DNA from: Solirubrobacterales bacterium
GTDB lineage: Bacteria; Actinomycetota; Thermoleophilia; Solirubrobacterales; 70-9
Assembly (NCBI GenBank): GCA_020438355.1
Contig: JAGQUT010000002.1
Coordinates: forward strand, 1 to 64,000
Length of the DNA: 64,000 nucleotides
Reading direction: 5' to 3'
Made by a program: the position numbers and the translations under genes. A model generated the notes under the pieces. That model was not told where the DNA came from. It ran no database searches and worked only from the letters and a program-made list of their open reading frames with translations. The stretch's first letter is position 1; the number at the start of each line of letters is the position of its first letter. Shown here piece after piece: positions 43,126-53,311 of the stretch.

Positions 43126-44237
43126 CCGAAAGCCCTGCGCATCCGGGAGAAGATCCCGGATTCTTTCGGTGCCCGGTTCTCCTCGGTCAGCGAGCCGTCG
43201 AGTTCACCGGCCAGCCGGAGCTGCTCCTCGCTCAGGTTCGAAGGGACGATCACGTTGAATATGAAGCGGTGATCTCCGCGGCGACGCGAGCTGCCGAGAC
43301 GTGGAAGTCCCTTGCCCTTGAGCCGGGTTTCGGCGCCCGGCTGTGTACCCGGCTGGAGCTCGATCTCATCCTCGCCGTCGAGCGTCTCGACTCCGATCCG
43401 GTCTCCGATCATCGCAGCGGTCGCGTCGACGGGGACCACGGTGATCAGGTCCTGGCCGTCCCGCACCATTCCTTCGCGATCGGCGACCGCCACCTCGACG
43501 TAGAGGTCCCCCGGTGGTGCGCCGGTTTCGCCGGCATGCCCAGCCCCGGCGATCCGGATCCGCTGGCCCGACTCGATCCCGGCCGGAATGTCGATCCGGT
43601 GCTTTTTGGTCTTGTGCCTGCGGCCGAGCCCTGAGCACTCGGCGCAGGGCTGTTCCGGAATGCGACCGTCGCCGTGACACTGGTCGCAGGGCGTGGAGCG
43701 GACCATCTGCCCGAAGGCGGTGTTGGCGACCGTACGAAGCTCGCCGCTTCCGCCGCACCTGTCGCAGGTCCTGATCGGGGTTCCCGGTTCGGCCCCGTTC
43801 CCGCGGCAGCGATCGCAATTGGATACCGCGTCGAACTCAATCTCCCGTTCGGTCCCCTCGAGCACGTCTTCGAGTTCGATCTCGGTCTGGACCCCGATGT
43901 CGGCCCCCGGCGCTGGGCCACGGGATCCGCCAAAGCCACCCCCGAAGAACGCGCTGAAGAGATCGTCGATCGACCCGAAACCCTGGGCCTGCGACTGGTA
44001 GCCACCGGAGCGGAGCCCGTCGTGGCCGTACTGGTCGTAGGTCCGGCGCCGATCTTCATCGGAGAGCACTTCGTAGGCTTCGGCGGCTTCCTTGAACTTC
44101 TCTTCGGCCTGGGGATCGTGATCGTTGACGTCGGGATGCAGTTCCCGGGCTACCCGGCGGAACGCCTTCTTGATCTCCTGATCGTTCGCCTCGCGGGAAA
44201 CCCCGAGGATCTCGTAGTAATCGCGCTTTTCGCTCAT
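43122..44237 (-). CDS. dnaJ: Chaperone protein DnaJ
   Basis: The Hsp40 co-chaperone that delivers clients to DnaK. It is 371 aa. The J domain has the HPD motif (ELHPDVND, about 31-38). A short G/F-rich linker follows ([22 protein letters not shown]). Four CxxCxGxG zinc repeats ([32 protein letters not shown]) lie at about 140-205, followed by the C-terminal substrate domains. The ATG overlaps the hrcA stop by 4 nt. No dnaK or grpE is in the window. Confidence 0.97.
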   Translation of the reverse strand: MSEKRDYYEILGVSREANDQEIKKAFRRVARELHPDVNDHDPQAEEKFKEAAEAYEVLSDEDRRRTYDQYGHDGLRSGGYQSQAQGFGSIDDLFSAFFGGGFGGSRGPAPGADIGVQTEIELEDVLEGTEREIEFDAVSNCDRCRGNGAEPGTPIRTCDRCGGSGELRTVANTAFGQMVRSTPCDQCHGDGRIPEQPCAECSGLGRRHKTKKHRIDIPAGIESGQRIRIAGAGHAGETGAPPGDLYVEVAVADREGMVRDGQDLITVVPVDATAAMIGDRIGVETLDGEDEIELQPGTQPGAETRLKGKGLPRLGSSRRRGDHRFIFNVIVPSNLSEEQLRLAGELDGSLTEENRAPKESGIFSRMRRAFG

Positions 44238-45256
44238 GAGTCGTAGACGAACTCGAAGTAGCGGGAGAGCTCACGGGCAGCTTCATTCACGCTGGTGATC
44301 GCCCTTTCATAGTCCATCCGGGTCGGTCCGACGACCCCGACCGAACCGAGGTTGCGGTGGGCCAGACCGTAGTTGGCACCGATCACGGTCACGTCCTGAA
44401 GCTCGGGCTGCGGGTTCTCGGCGCCGATCCAGAGGAAGACCGAGCGCTCGTCGATCGCCGAGCGCATCATCCGGAGCACCGTGGCCTTCTCTTCGAGGGT
44501 GTTCATGAGGCGGTCGATCCGCGGCAGGTCGGAAGCCCGACGCTGATCGAGCAGGCGCGAAGCGCCATCCACGTAAAGGGTTCCTTCCGCGCTCTGTTCC
44601 AGATCGACGAGGGCTGGCGCGAGCTGCTCGATGAAAGCGGATTCGAGAGGCCCGAGGCTGGGATCGCCGAGCCGTGAGGCGATTCGTCGGGCGCCCAGGT
44701 CGATCCCGGTCAGGGACTCGTTCAGATAGCTCGACGCCCACTCGACCAGACCCGGATCGACCGGGGAGGAGAAGGTGAATGCCCTTCGGGTCACGTCTCC
44801 GGCCGAAGAAATGACGATCACCATCACGACCTCCGGCTGAAGCAGAAGGGCTTCGACCCGGTGGATCCTCGCGGTGCCGATCGGGGGGGCTACCACCAGT
44901 GCCAGAAGGTCGGTCATCTGGGCGAGGGCCGAGGTCGCCTCCTGCATTGCTTCGTCGACCTCGCGCCTCAGGTCGCTCAGCCCGAGACTGGTCGAGGTGG
45001 TGCTGGTGACGGCGCGTGACTTGAGGGATTCGACGTACTGCCTGTAGCCGAGGTCGGTGGGGACCCTTCCGGCAGACGTGTGCGGGTGGGTCAGGTACCC
45101 GCCCGCTTCGAGCGCGGCCAGTTCAGCCCGGACCGTGGATGCGCCCCATTCAAGGCGGGGGTCTTCCGCGATCGCCTTGGAACCCACCGGCCGACCCGTC
45201 TCACGGTACGCGTCGACCACCAGGCCAAGGATCAGTTCTTGCCGTTCAGACAGCAT
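44234..45256 (-). CDS. hrcA: Heat-inducible transcription repressor HrcA
   Basis: HrcA normally represses groE/dnaK operons by binding CIRCE. The 340-aa protein has an N-terminal winged helix ([19 protein letters not shown], then [18 protein letters not shown]) and [17 protein letters not shown], followed by the GAF-like effector domain ending in [15 protein letters not shown] found no CIRCE (TTAGCACTC-N9-GAGTGCTAA) before this gene, so it does not seem to control itself through that site. Confidence 0.96.
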   Translation of the reverse strand: MLSERQELILGLVVDAYRETGRPVGSKAIAEDPRLEWGASTVRAELAALEAGGYLTHPHTSAGRVPTDLGYRQYVESLKSRAVTSTTSTSLGLSDLRREVDEAMQEATSALAQMTDLLALVVAPPIGTARIHRVEALLLQPEVVMVIVISSAGDVTRRAFTFSSPVDPGLVEWASSYLNESLTGIDLGARRIASRLGDPSLGPLESAFIEQLAPALVDLEQSAEGTLYVDGASRLLDQRRASDLPRIDRLMNTLEEKATVLRMMRSAIDERSVFLWIGAENPQPELQDVTVIGANYGLAHRNLGSVGVVGPTRMDYERAITSVNEAARELSRYFEFVYDS

Positions 45257-45262
45257 GACTCA

Positions 45263-45268
45263 ATTGTA
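45263..45268 (-). promoter_or_regulatory. -10 element of hrcA
   Basis: TACAAT followed by TGAGTC and ATG at 45256. It drives hrcA-dnaJ-prmA-murI. Confidence 0.65.
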
Positions 45269-45288
45269 TGAACGCACGGTCTCGGCGC

Positions 45289-45353
45289 GGAGGGGATGGG
45301 GGATGGCGCCGACGACGTTTCGGGTCGAGGAGGCGGTATCCCCCATTCCCTCC
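45289..45353 (-). terminator. Long-stem hairpin after the dehydratase pair
   Basis: The arms at 45289-45304 and 45338-45353 are 16 nt each and pair with a single non-Watson-Crick position; the loop is 33 nt. It begins 11 nt past the HadB-like stop and ends 20 bp before the hrcA -10, so it can insulate the two operons. No U-tract. Confidence 0.5.
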
Positions 45354-45363
45354 GACCCGCAGA

Positions 45364-45759
45364 TCAGCCGTACGAGACGTCGGCGGTGGCGTTGCGGATC
45401 ACCTGATTGTCGTTCTGGATGGCGACCAGATCGAAGGTGACATCGGAGCCATCCGCCTCGATCACTTCTCCTGCGACCTCGATCTCCTGTTCCGGGTAGC
45501 TCATTCCGCGGAACTGGACCGAAAGGCGCTTCAGCGCGCGGGGGTCTCCCCCGGCCTCGTCGGTGGCCGCCTTGGCGACAAGTCCCATCACGTAGAGGCC
45601 GTGGAGGATGGCGCCGGGAAGGCCGACCATCTTCGCGAACTCGGCGTCGATGTGGATCGGGTTGAAGTCACCGGATGCCCCGGCGTAGCGGTGCGGAACG
45701 TACTTGTCCGGCGTGACCTTGAGTCCGGCGATCTTCTCGCCCTTGCTGGTGGCGCTCAC
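45364..45759 (-). CDS. HadB-like MaoC (3R)-hydroxyacyl dehydratase subunit
   Basis: A hotdog-fold hydratase of 131 aa. It carries the complete MaoC active-site motif, D-x4-H, in SGDFNPIHID (about 30-39), followed by the hotdog helix AILHGLYVMGLVAKA. In mycobacterial HadAB, HadB supplies the catalytic Asp and His while HadA binds the acyl chain, and this pair has the same division. Fatty-acid elongation is the likely role. The GTG overlaps the stop of the HadA-like gene by 4 nt. Confidence 0.85.
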   Translation of the reverse strand: MSATSKGEKIAGLKVTPDKYVPHRYAGASGDFNPIHIDAEFAKMVGLPGAILHGLYVMGLVAKAATDEAGGDPRALKRLSVQFRGMSYPEQEIEVAGEVIEADGSDVTFDLVAIQNDNQVIRNATADVSYG

Positions 45760-46202
45760 TCTTCAATCCCCCTGACGATGTTGGTCCAGGTGGCCCGGCA
45801 GACGAGGTCACCGTTCTGGTTCTTCGATTCGGTTTCGAAAACGTAGAAGCCCTTGCCGTCCTTGGGGTAGATGTCCTTGCAGGTGGTCGTGGTGGTGATC
45901 ACGTCCCCCGAGCAGACCGGTTCGGCCCACTCGAACTCCTGGCCACCGTGAACCATCGCGGCGAAGTTCATCCCGACCTCCGGGTCGAAGAGAACCGGAC
46001 CCATGCCCCCGGCCGCGTAGACCACGACGAACATCGGCGGCGCGACGATGTCCCGGTAGCCCGCGGACTTCGCAGCTTCAGCGTCAAAGTGGACCGGGTT
46101 GTCGAGCCCGATCACCTGCGCGTACTCGCGGATCTTTTCCCGTCCTACCTCGTACTCGTAGGCCGGCCAGCTCTTGCCAACGGCATCGGTCTTCAAAGCC
46201 AT
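45756..46202 (-). CDS. HadA-like MaoC-N dehydratase subunit
   Basis: A 148-aa hotdog protein of the N-terminal MaoC dehydratase (FAS1_DH_region/HadA) type: VGREKIREYAQVIGLDNPVHFD, APPMFVVVYA, VHGGQEFEWAEPVCSGD. The spacing D-N-P-V-H is D-x3-H, not the catalytic D-x4-H of its partner, fitting a structural and substrate-binding subunit. It is encoded 38 nt downstream of lepA, with its own -10, and leads the two-gene unit. Confidence 0.85.
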   Translation of the reverse strand: MALKTDAVGKSWPAYEYEVGREKIREYAQVIGLDNPVHFDAEAAKSAGYRDIVAPPMFVVVYAAGGMGPVLFDPEVGMNFAAMVHGGQEFEWAEPVCSGDVITTTTTCKDIYPKDGKGFYVFETESKNQNGDLVCRATWTNIVRGIEE

Positions 46203-46208
46203 GCCGGA

Positions 46209-46214
46209 AATCTA
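46209..46214 (-). promoter_or_regulatory. -10 element of the HadA-like gene
   Basis: TAGATT followed by 6 nt and ATG at 46202. The overlapping TATAGA, 8 nt away, is an equally good reading. Confidence 0.55.
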
Positions 46215-46240
46215 TACCTGTGCTGGCGAGAACGTCCGGA

Positions 46241-48034
46241 CTATTCGTCCAGCTCGAGGACGGCCAGGAAGGCCTCCTGCGGAACTTCGACCCGTCCGAC
46301 GTTCTTCATCCGCTTCTTGCCCTTCTTCTGCTTGTCCAGCAGCTTGTTCTTCCGGGTCACGTCACCGCCGTACAGCTTTGCGGTGACGTCCTTGCGGACC
46401 GCCTTGACGGTCTCGCGGGCCAGGATGTTCGATCCGATTGCTGCCTGGACCGGAATGTCGAACTGCTGACGCGGGATCGTCTTGCGTAGCCTCGCGACGA
46501 GATCCTTGCCCTGGTTGTAGGCGAACTCCTTGTGGGTGATGACAGAAAGGGCGTCGACCTTCTCGCCGGCCAGCAGCACATCCACCTTGACCAGCTCCGA
46601 TGGACGGAGACCGATCGGCTCGTAATCCAGCGAGGCGTAGCCCCTGGTCGAAGACTTGAGGACATCGAAGAAGTCGAGGACGATCTCGCCGAGCGGAAGG
46701 TCGTACCTGATCTGGACCCTGGTCGGGCTGAGGTAATCCATATCCACGTGGGTTCCCCGGCGGGACTGGCAAAGCTCCATGACCGGGCCGACGTACTCGG
46801 TCGGGGTAATCACCGTGGCCCGGATGTACGGCTCCTCGATCCGGTCGATCGAGCCGGGGTCGGGCATCTGGTTCGGGCTCGAGATCTCGGTCATCTCGCC
46901 GTTGGTCATGTGGACCTCGTAGCGGACGGTCGGGCTCGTGGCCATCAGTTCCAGGCCGTACTCCCTCTCGAGCCGCTCGCGGACGATCTCCATGTGAAGA
47001 AGCCCGAGGAAACCGCAACGAAAACCGAATCCCAGGGCCTCGGAAGTCTCCGGCTCCCAGGAGAGTGCCGCATCGTTCAGTCCCATCTTGTCGAGGGCGT
47101 CGCGGAGGTCCTCGTAGCGGTCCGTGTCAATCGGAAAGAGTCCGCAGAAGACCATCGGCTTCACGTCCCGGTAGCCGGCCAGGGCTTCGGACGCGGGATT
47201 GTCGAGGTTGGTCAGGGTGTCGCCTACGCGGAGCTTCGAGACGTCCTTGATGCCGGTGATCACGTATCCGACCTCACCCGTGCCGATCCCTTCGACAGGG
47301 GTCATGACCGGACGGAAGAAACCGATGTCATCCAGCTCGGCCTCGGTTCCGTTCTGCATCGCGAGCACCTTGCCGTGCTTTTTAAAGCTGCCGTCCACCA
47401 TCCTCACGTAGGCGATCACGCCCCGGTACTGGTCGAACTCGGAGTCGAAGATCAGTGCCCGGGCCGGCGCGACCGGCTCGCCCTCAGGGGGCGGGATCCG
47501 GTCGACCACTGCTTCGAGCACGTCGATCACGCCTTCGCCCGTTTTGGCGGAGATCCTGAGGATTTCGTCGGGATCGACCCCAATAAGGTCGGAGACCTCG
47601 GCAGCCACCCGGTCGGGCTCTGCGCCGGGCAAGTCCACCTTGTTGAGCACGGGGATCAGCTCAAGGCCGTTCTCGATCGCCAGGTAGGTGTTGGCGACCG
47701 TCTGCGCTTCGACCCCCTGGGCCGCGTCGACGACCAGCAGGGCACCTTCGCAGGCTGCCAGGGAGCGCGAAACCTCGTACGAGAAGTCGACGTGGCCCGG
47801 AGTGTCGATCAGGTGAAGGTGGTAGGTCACACCGTCGGATGCGGTGAACTCGACCCGTACGGCCTGGGCCTTGATCGTGATTCCCCGCTCTCGCTCGAGA
47901 TCCATCGAGTCCAGAACCTGAGCCTGCATCTTGAGCGGGTCAACGGCCTTGGTCAGTTCAAGGATGCGGTCGGCCAGGGTCGACTTGCCGTGGTCGATGT
48001 GGGCGATGATCGAGAAGTTGCGAATCAGTTCCAT
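46241..48034 (-). CDS. lepA: Elongation factor 4 (LepA)
   Basis: A ribosome-bound GTPase related to EF-G and involved in initiation or stalled-complex handling. At 597 aa it is full length: G1 AHIDHGKST (11-19), [26 protein letters not shown]. The LepA-specific C-terminal domain ends with [23 protein letters not shown]. In many actinobacteria hemW and hrcA follow lepA; here the HadAB-like pair is interposed and hemW is absent from this spot. Confidence 0.97.
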   Translation of the reverse strand: MELIRNFSIIAHIDHGKSTLADRILELTKAVDPLKMQAQVLDSMDLERERGITIKAQAVRVEFTASDGVTYHLHLIDTPGHVDFSYEVSRSLAACEGALLVVDAAQGVEAQTVANTYLAIENGLELIPVLNKVDLPGAEPDRVAAEVSDLIGVDPDEILRISAKTGEGVIDVLEAVVDRIPPPEGEPVAPARALIFDSEFDQYRGVIAYVRMVDGSFKKHGKVLAMQNGTEAELDDIGFFRPVMTPVEGIGTGEVGYVITGIKDVSKLRVGDTLTNLDNPASEALAGYRDVKPMVFCGLFPIDTDRYEDLRDALDKMGLNDAALSWEPETSEALGFGFRCGFLGLLHMEIVRERLEREYGLELMATSPTVRYEVHMTNGEMTEISSPNQMPDPGSIDRIEEPYIRATVITPTEYVGPVMELCQSRRGTHVDMDYLSPTRVQIRYDLPLGEIVLDFFDVLKSSTRGYASLDYEPIGLRPSELVKVDVLLAGEKVDALSVITHKEFAYNQGKDLVARLRKTIPRQQFDIPVQAAIGSNILARETVKAVRKDVTAKLYGGDVTRKNKLLDKQKKGKKRMKNVGRVEVPQEAFLAVLELDE

Positions 48035-48072
48035 GCGGGACAGAGGAGTATGCCGGGGCGCGGCCGCCGGGG

Positions 48073-50157
48073 TCAGTTGACGCAGGTGGTGGCGCTCAGA
48101 GGACCGTCCAGGGAGAACACGACGTCGCTCTCCCTCGCGCTCACGCTCCCCAGATTCGGGTCATCGATGATCCAGTCGACTTCGCGCGGTCTTTCCAGGG
48201 TCCGTCCTTCGCGGTCGAGTGCGAGCACGAGGTAGTCGTAGTCGCCGGCATTGACTGCATCGACGAACTCCCGGCAGGTTTCGGCCTCGACATAGCCTCC
48301 GTGCGGCCCGGGTACCCCGATGAACTGCACCTCGTTGTCGAGCTCGGGACCCCAGAGCGGGTATTGGCGGGTGACGATCGTGCCGATCGACTGGCCCTGC
48401 TGTCCGTCTGCCCAGAGGATCGCAGCGGCGATTTCGGGAGTTGTGAAGTCGGGGTTCTCGTACCGGTTGTCGAAGTAGTAGCGCTGTACGCCGAAGCCGC
48501 AGAGGATTCCCAGGATCAGGACTGTCCCGCCCGTCCAGGCGAGCACTTTTCGGGCACCCTTCCGGGAAAGCCTCTGCTGCCGTGAGCCGATGCGCCACAC
48601 GCCGAGGGCCAGGAGCAGCGACGACCATGTGGCCAGCCCGACGACGATCGCAACCAGCCAGGTCTTGATGTCCCAGCTTTCTCCGACCGCGATCGTGACC
48701 GGGGCGAGTATCAGCAACAGTCCGGCAATAACCCATCTGGCCCCCGGTCCTCGCTGACCGACCCCGGCACCGAGCAGGGCCATGCAGACGGCCAGGGCCG
48801 GGGCCAGGTAGCGAAGCCCCGAGACGAACCCGTTGGGCTCGCCTGCCGGGCCAGAAGCCGATGTGGGAGCGACCATCCAGGCAAAGACGAGGGCGAGCCC
48901 GACGAAGGCGCCCGTTCGGCGGGCCGGCCCTGAACCCCGTTCCAGGCAAAGCACGAGTCCGGCAATGGCGAGCAGTCCGAGCAGTATCCAGCCGGAGCCG
49001 AATCCGTCCCCGAAACCGGGCAGGAACCAGTCTCCGATCACGTCCAGATCAGTCAGGTAGCCCCAGACCGAACCGGCGTCCCTGCCACCCACGTCCTGGT
49101 CGGGTCCGGGAAGCGACAGAGGTCCGATGTGGTTGACCCAGGGCAGAGGATTGCCGCCGTGGATCAGGTTCCTCAGGTACCAGTAACCCCCGCCGAGGAT
49201 CAAGGCACCCGATCCGGCCAGGGAGTTCCTGAGCCGCCTGGACGGTTCACTGAGCACCACGGCGCCCGCCAGCAGGACCAGCGCAGCCGGGATGAAGTTC
49301 ACCTTCGTTCCGGCGGCGAGACCTGCCGCGAGCGTCACCACCAGAAGTGGGCCAAGGGTGATTCGCCTCCCTCCCGCCGCCGCGTTGACCATCACGGCAA
49401 CCGCCGCAAGCAGGAAGAAAGTGCCGACTATGTCGTTCCGAGCTTCGCCCGCCTGGTCTGCCATCGCGGCCGAACCGATCACCAGGGCAACCCCGGCCAG
49501 CGAAAGGGGTGCCGCCCCGTACGGCCGGCCGATGCACCAAGCGGCCAGCAGACACCCGGAGAACCAGGCCAGGTTGATGAAGATGGAAAGCAGGTCGTTT
49601 CCAAAGCCGGCCATCCCGATCGCGTGGATGACCTCCGAGTTCTGAGGGTAGAACCAGCTCAGGAACTGCGGTGCCAGGAAGTGAAGTGACCAGGTGTCGC
49701 CGCTCTGGGCGATACCGGCCGCGAAGGGCCCGTGGTACCAGGTCGAATCGAAGCCGGTCATTCCAGTGCCGAGCCTTTCGACGATGCCCGCCACGAAAGC
49801 GCCAAACGCGCCCGCGGCGATCGCCGTGCCGACCATTGTCAGCCCGGGAGTGGCGGGCACGGAAACGATCTCGGGGCGCGCCCTGGCGGTAGGCAGACGG
49901 TCCTGCCAGCGCCAGATCGAAGCGGCCAGGATCACCGTCAGGAGCAGCCAGCTCCAGGCGGTGAAAAGCCCGAAGGTGCCCAGGACGAGCGAGGTACCAA
50001 TCGCTGTCGCAACGGCGAGAAGCGCAGTCGCAACCCAGGCGACGGGACCCGACCAGCCCGGCAGGAGCCGGCTTCTGAGCACGGCACCGGCCACCACGGC
50101 TGCCCCGACTCCGGCCAGGGTGAACAGGCAGCCGGCCAGGTAGGCCAGGAAGCTCAC
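48073..50157 (-). CDS. Polytopic membrane protein resembling GT-C glycosyltransferases
   Basis: A 694-aa protein with about 13 hydrophobic helices and a soluble C-terminal domain of about 130 residues. After the third or fourth helix, [22 protein letters not shown] places an acidic residue in the first large outer loop, where GT-C enzymes carry their catalytic Asp. [15 protein letters not shown] later is also typical of mannosyl/arabinosyl-transferase-like proteins. It may add sugars from a polyprenyl donor to envelope glycans, but I cannot name a product. The GTG start overlaps the murJ stop by 4 nt, linking it to the flippase. Confidence 0.68.
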   Translation of the reverse strand: MSFLAYLAGCLFTLAGVGAAVVAGAVLRSRLLPGWSGPVAWVATALLAVATAIGTSLVLGTFGLFTAWSWLLLTVILAASIWRWQDRLPTARARPEIVSVPATPGLTMVGTAIAAGAFGAFVAGIVERLGTGMTGFDSTWYHGPFAAGIAQSGDTWSLHFLAPQFLSWFYPQNSEVIHAIGMAGFGNDLLSIFINLAWFSGCLLAAWCIGRPYGAAPLSLAGVALVIGSAAMADQAGEARNDIVGTFFLLAAVAVMVNAAAGGRRITLGPLLVVTLAAGLAAGTKVNFIPAALVLLAGAVVLSEPSRRLRNSLAGSGALILGGGYWYLRNLIHGGNPLPWVNHIGPLSLPGPDQDVGGRDAGSVWGYLTDLDVIGDWFLPGFGDGFGSGWILLGLLAIAGLVLCLERGSGPARRTGAFVGLALVFAWMVAPTSASGPAGEPNGFVSGLRYLAPALAVCMALLGAGVGQRGPGARWVIAGLLLILAPVTIAVGESWDIKTWLVAIVVGLATWSSLLLALGVWRIGSRQQRLSRKGARKVLAWTGGTVLILGILCGFGVQRYYFDNRYENPDFTTPEIAAAILWADGQQGQSIGTIVTRQYPLWGPELDNEVQFIGVPGPHGGYVEAETCREFVDAVNAGDYDYLVLALDREGRTLERPREVDWIIDDPNLGSVSARESDVVFSLDGPLSATTCVN

Positions 50158-52025
50158 GAGGACCGCCGTCGGACCAGTGATGCCACCTGTTCCAGCTCCG
50201 GCACCCGAAGAATCTGGCAGACCGCCACGTAAGCGATTCCCCCGAGTCCGAGACCCGCGCCGAGAGAAATGATCTGACTGATCAGGCCCCGGCCGAGTGC
50301 CTGATCGAGAAGGTCCCAGATCTCGTAGGAAACACCGGCCAGCACGAGTGAAGCGACCGCGATCCTCGCGCAGGACGAAAGGAATCGACCGAACTCGATG
50401 CCGCCCAGCCGGGTCCGCAGCATGATCGTCTGGATCGCCACGGAGACGGCAGTGGCGATCGCGGTCGCGGCGACGATGCCGGCGACGCCGAAGGGCTTGT
50501 AGAGCAGGAACGAGCCGATCGCGGTCACGGCCAGGTTGGCACCGGCAATCCAGGTCGGGATCCAGGGCTTCTGCAGCCCGAAGAAGGTGCGGCTTAGCAG
50601 CAGGTACATGCCGTTGGTGGGAAGCGAGAATGCGAACCAGAAGAGGGCTGTCGCCACAACTGTCGTCTCGGCCGCGTCGAACTCGCCTCGCTGGTAGACC
50701 AGGCGGATCATCGGCTCGGCGAGCACCAGGATGGCCGCACTGGCCGGAATCAGGACGAAGATGATCTGCCTCATGCCCTTGGCGAGCGTGCTGCGCAGCG
50801 AATCGAAATCCCGCCGGTTGGCGAAGCGGGCGAGGGTCGGGAACAGCACGGTGGCGATCGCCACGGAGAAGACCCCCTGCGGCAGCTGGTAGATCCTGAA
50901 CGCCTTGTCGATCGCAGCTGGCGCTTCGTCACTGACGAGAGACCCGAAGAAACTGTTGACCAGAAGGTTGAAATTGATCAGCCCGAGACTGAGCGTCACC
51001 GGGATCATCATGAGCAGAACCCGCCTCACGTTCGGGTCCTTGAAGTTGACCTTGAACGTGAACCTGAATGGCGTATGTCTCAGGTCCCAGGTCGGGATAA
51101 GTAACTGGACGACCGTGCCGGCGACAACTCCGATCGCGTACGCGTAGATCTGCTTCTCCTCGGGAAAGAGCGGAACCGTCGCGATTACCACCGCGATGAT
51201 GGTCAGGTTCCAGAAGAGCGGCGAAATCGCAAAGGCGCCGAAGCGGTCGTAGCTGTTGAGAATCCCGACAACGACCCCGGTGACCCCCAGGAGGATCAGG
51301 ATCGGGAAGAGGATCTGGGACAGCACGATCATCAGGTCCTTGGTCTCTCCCGTGAAGCCGGGAGCGAAAAGAGGCATGACGATCGGGGCGGCGAGGATAA
51401 AGAAGGCGGTGATCGCCCCAAGCACCATGGTCACGAGGAGCAGCAGGGTCGAAGCCATCCGGAATGCTTCGCGGATCTTTCCCTTCTCGATCTGCTCGGT
51501 GAAAATCGGAACGAAGGCGGGCTGCAGGGCCGCGTCGGCAAACAGGGCGCGGATCAGGTTCGGCACCTGGAAGGCGACGGTGAAGGCCGACATCGGTCCG
51601 GTGATACCGAAGTAGCCGGCCGCCACGACTTCCCTGGCCAGACCGGCGATCCGGGATGCGGCCGTGGCTACCGAGAAGAAAGCGGTCGACCGGGCGAGTC
51701 TTCCGGGCTTTCCCGGCTTGACCGCTCCGTCAGGTTCGGGAGCACTCTCCGCTTCCTCGAATACGGGAACGGGGGCTATCGCTCCCCCCTCCTCGGACAT
51801 GTTCGCGGCCGTCTCGATCAGGACTTCTTCGCGTTCAGCGACCGGCTCAGGCTCCCGGACCGGGTGACTGATCACGTCCTCTGCCTTGCGGGAAGTCGAA
51901 CGAATCGCCTCTTCAGCGGCGCGAGCTGCCGCTTCGAAGGGGTCGAGATGGGGGTCAGAGGGCGCGTTCAAGCTGGCAACGGTATAGTCGCTGGCCGCTC
52001 GTCGGCGGAAATCCTCCGCGAGCAC
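50154..52025 (-). CDS. murJ: Lipid II flippase MurJ/MviN family
   Basis: A polytopic MOP-superfamily protein of up to 623 aa. A hydrophilic acidic N-terminal region of about 110 residues precedes the MviN core: STAFFSVATAASRIAGLAREVVAAGYFG, VPNLIRALFADAALQPAFVPIF and PQGVFSVAIATVLFP. MurJ exports lipid II for peptidoglycan; other actinobacterial MviN proteins serve other glycolipids. The start is unsure. GTG 52025 reads into the region shared with rpsT's upstream sequence, while TTG 51971 lies 9 nt after a TATACC hexamer. It is divergent from rpsT and overlaps the GT-C-like gene by 4 nt. Confidence 0.88.
   Translation of the reverse strand: MLAEDFRRRAASDYTVASLNAPSDPHLDPFEAAARAAEEAIRSTSRKAEDVISHPVREPEPVAEREEVLIETAANMSEEGGAIAPVPVFEEAESAPEPDGAVKPGKPGRLARSTAFFSVATAASRIAGLAREVVAAGYFGITGPMSAFTVAFQVPNLIRALFADAALQPAFVPIFTEQIEKGKIREAFRMASTLLLLVTMVLGAITAFFILAAPIVMPLFAPGFTGETKDLMIVLSQILFPILILLGVTGVVVGILNSYDRFGAFAISPLFWNLTIIAVVIATVPLFPEEKQIYAYAIGVVAGTVVQLLIPTWDLRHTPFRFTFKVNFKDPNVRRVLLMMIPVTLSLGLINFNLLVNSFFGSLVSDEAPAAIDKAFRIYQLPQGVFSVAIATVLFPTLARFANRRDFDSLRSTLAKGMRQIIFVLIPASAAILVLAEPMIRLVYQRGEFDAAETTVVATALFWFAFSLPTNGMYLLLSRTFFGLQKPWIPTWIAGANLAVTAIGSFLLYKPFGVAGIVAATAIATAVSVAIQTIMLRTRLGGIEFGRFLSSCARIAVASLVLAGVSYEIWDLLDQALGRGLISQIISLGAGLGLGGIAYVAVCQILRVPELEQVASLVRRRSS
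51981..51988. promoter_or_regulatory. Overlapping divergent -10 elements for murJ and rpsT
   Basis: GGTATAGT reads TATAGT on the plus strand (51983-51988, toward rpsT, leader about 42 nt) and TATACC on the minus strand (51986-51981, toward TTG 51971 of murJ). Polymerase could occupy only one direction at a time. Confidence 0.4.
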
Positions 52026-52036
52026 ACCAATAGATC

Positions 52037-52297
52037 ATGGCCAACATAGCCTCACAGAAAAAGAGAATCCTCCGCACCGAGCGTGAGCGCGTCGAGAACC
52101 GACGGCTGACCTCCGCGATCAAGACTTACTTCAACCGCCTCGAGAAGGCCGCCGACGAGGGCGACGCCGACTCCGTGAAGGCCGAGCATCGCGCTCTGGT
52201 CTCCCGCATCGACAAGGCGGTCCAGAAGGGTGCGATCCATCGCAACAACGGCGCCCGCAAGAAGGCTCGCGCGGCCCGTCTCGCTTCCGGCTCCTAG
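52037..52297 (+). CDS. rpsT: 30S ribosomal protein S20
   Basis: An 86-aa helical 16S rRNA-binding protein: NIASQKKRILRTERERVENR, then IHRNNGARKKARAARLASGS. Composition and length are standard. It is the only plus-strand gene between 27.7 and 59.9 kb. No Shine-Dalgarno sequence precedes it. The predicted leader has a GCGGA-AATCC-TCCGC hairpin at about 52006-52020, a possible site for autoregulation. Confidence 0.96.
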   Translation: MANIASQKKRILRTERERVENRRLTSAIKTYFNRLEKAADEGDADSVKAEHRALVSRIDKAVQKGAIHRNNGARKKARAARLASGS

Positions 52298-52308
52298 GGC
52301 CCACGCAG

Positions 52309-53268
52309 TCACGCGGTAGCGGCCAACAGGGCCAGGTCGAGCGCCAGCTCGTCCGGGTATTCGGCACCTCCGCGGGTCCACAGTTCCAGCTCCGCCATCG
52401 CGATCGAGGCATCGCGCATGGACTCCACGGTCGTTCCCGAAAGGGAATTGATCAGTTTCCGGGCGAGGAAGGGCGGCATTCCCATCTCCCTTTCCAGCCT
52501 TGAAGGGTCAGCTCCCTCCTCAAGCCGGACCAGCGCCTTGTGGGCCCTGCGCACAGAGGTGGCCGTGCTGTAGACCGTGCTCCCGGCCGTGACCCCCTGA
52601 GCCAGAAGTCGCTCGGCTACTGCAAGCACTATCGCCCTGTCGCCGGTCACCAGAGCATCACCGAGCGCGAAGTTGCTCGTCTCGGAGGTGTCGGCGACCA
52701 TCTCCTCCAGATCCTCGACATCAACCGAGCCTTCCGGTCCGGCCCAGAGGGCGAGCCGATCGAGCTCGGCCGCCAGCCGCGGAAGACTCTCTCCCATTCT
52801 GCCGATCATGAAACGGGCCGCTTCGGGGGTGAGTTCGAAGCCCCTGGCTTCCGCCCCTTCAACCAGGTGAGCCGGCAGCCTCGCGCCTTCCGGTGCGTCG
52901 TAGTTCAGTTTTTCGCCGCCGACCTTGCCGACCGCATCGGCGATCCCGGCTGGAACCTTTCCCCGGGCGATCAGCACGACAGTCGTCTCTTCGGGTGCCG
53001 CCAGGAGTGCCTCGATGACCGTTGCAGTCTGGTTCTTGCCCCACTTTTCGATGCGGTCCGCCAGCAGGTACCGGCGGCCGGGCATCAGCGAGAGCGAACC
53101 GATCGAAGCCGCCAGGGCATCCGCATCCGGGCTTCCCTTGCCCTCGGCAGGCTCGAAAACCTCCAGCCCTCCCGCACCGCTCTCGGCCTCGGCCCGCTGC
53201 CGCAGCCGGGTGCGCGCCTGGTCAATCTTGGCGCTGTCGGTTCCCGAAATGAGGTAGGCCGCTTTCAC
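52309..53268 (-). CDS. holA: DNA polymerase III subunit delta
   Basis: The clamp-loader delta subunit, which opens the beta clamp. From the GTG at 53268 it is 319 aa beginning KAAYLISGTDSAKI. Segments include RYLLADRIEKWGK, TSETSNFALGDALVTGD and a C-terminal collar with PPFLARKLINSL, matching HolA (DNA_pol3_delta) organisation. The frame continues upstream to 53340 but that part is Arg-rich and overlaps comEC. comEC-holA adjacency is common in Gram-positive bacteria. Confidence 0.93.
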   Translation of the reverse strand: MKAAYLISGTDSAKIDQARTRLRQRAEAESGAGGLEVFEPAEGKGSPDADALAASIGSLSLMPGRRYLLADRIEKWGKNQTATVIEALLAAPEETTVVLIARGKVPAGIADAVGKVGGEKLNYDAPEGARLPAHLVEGAEARGFELTPEAARFMIGRMGESLPRLAAELDRLALWAGPEGSVDVEDLEEMVADTSETSNFALGDALVTGDRAIVLAVAERLLAQGVTAGSTVYSTATSVRRAHKALVRLEEGADPSRLEREMGMPPFLARKLINSLSGTTVESMRDASIAMAELELWTRGGAEYPDELALDLALLAATA

Positions 53269-53311
53269 CCGACCATCTTCCCGCAACGGGCGGCGGAGAC
53301 ACGCCCTCCGG

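Noticed and set aside
45257-45363. Possible CIRCE element upstream of hrcA
   Set aside because: No TTAGCACTC-N9-GAGTGCTAA or close variant is present; the only strong structure is the 16-bp stem that better suits a terminator.
46532-48235. Plus-strand open frame of 567 codons opposite lepA
   Set aside because: It is a shadow of lepA; the translation is low-complexity H/D/V/G-rich and the real strand carries complete LepA motifs.
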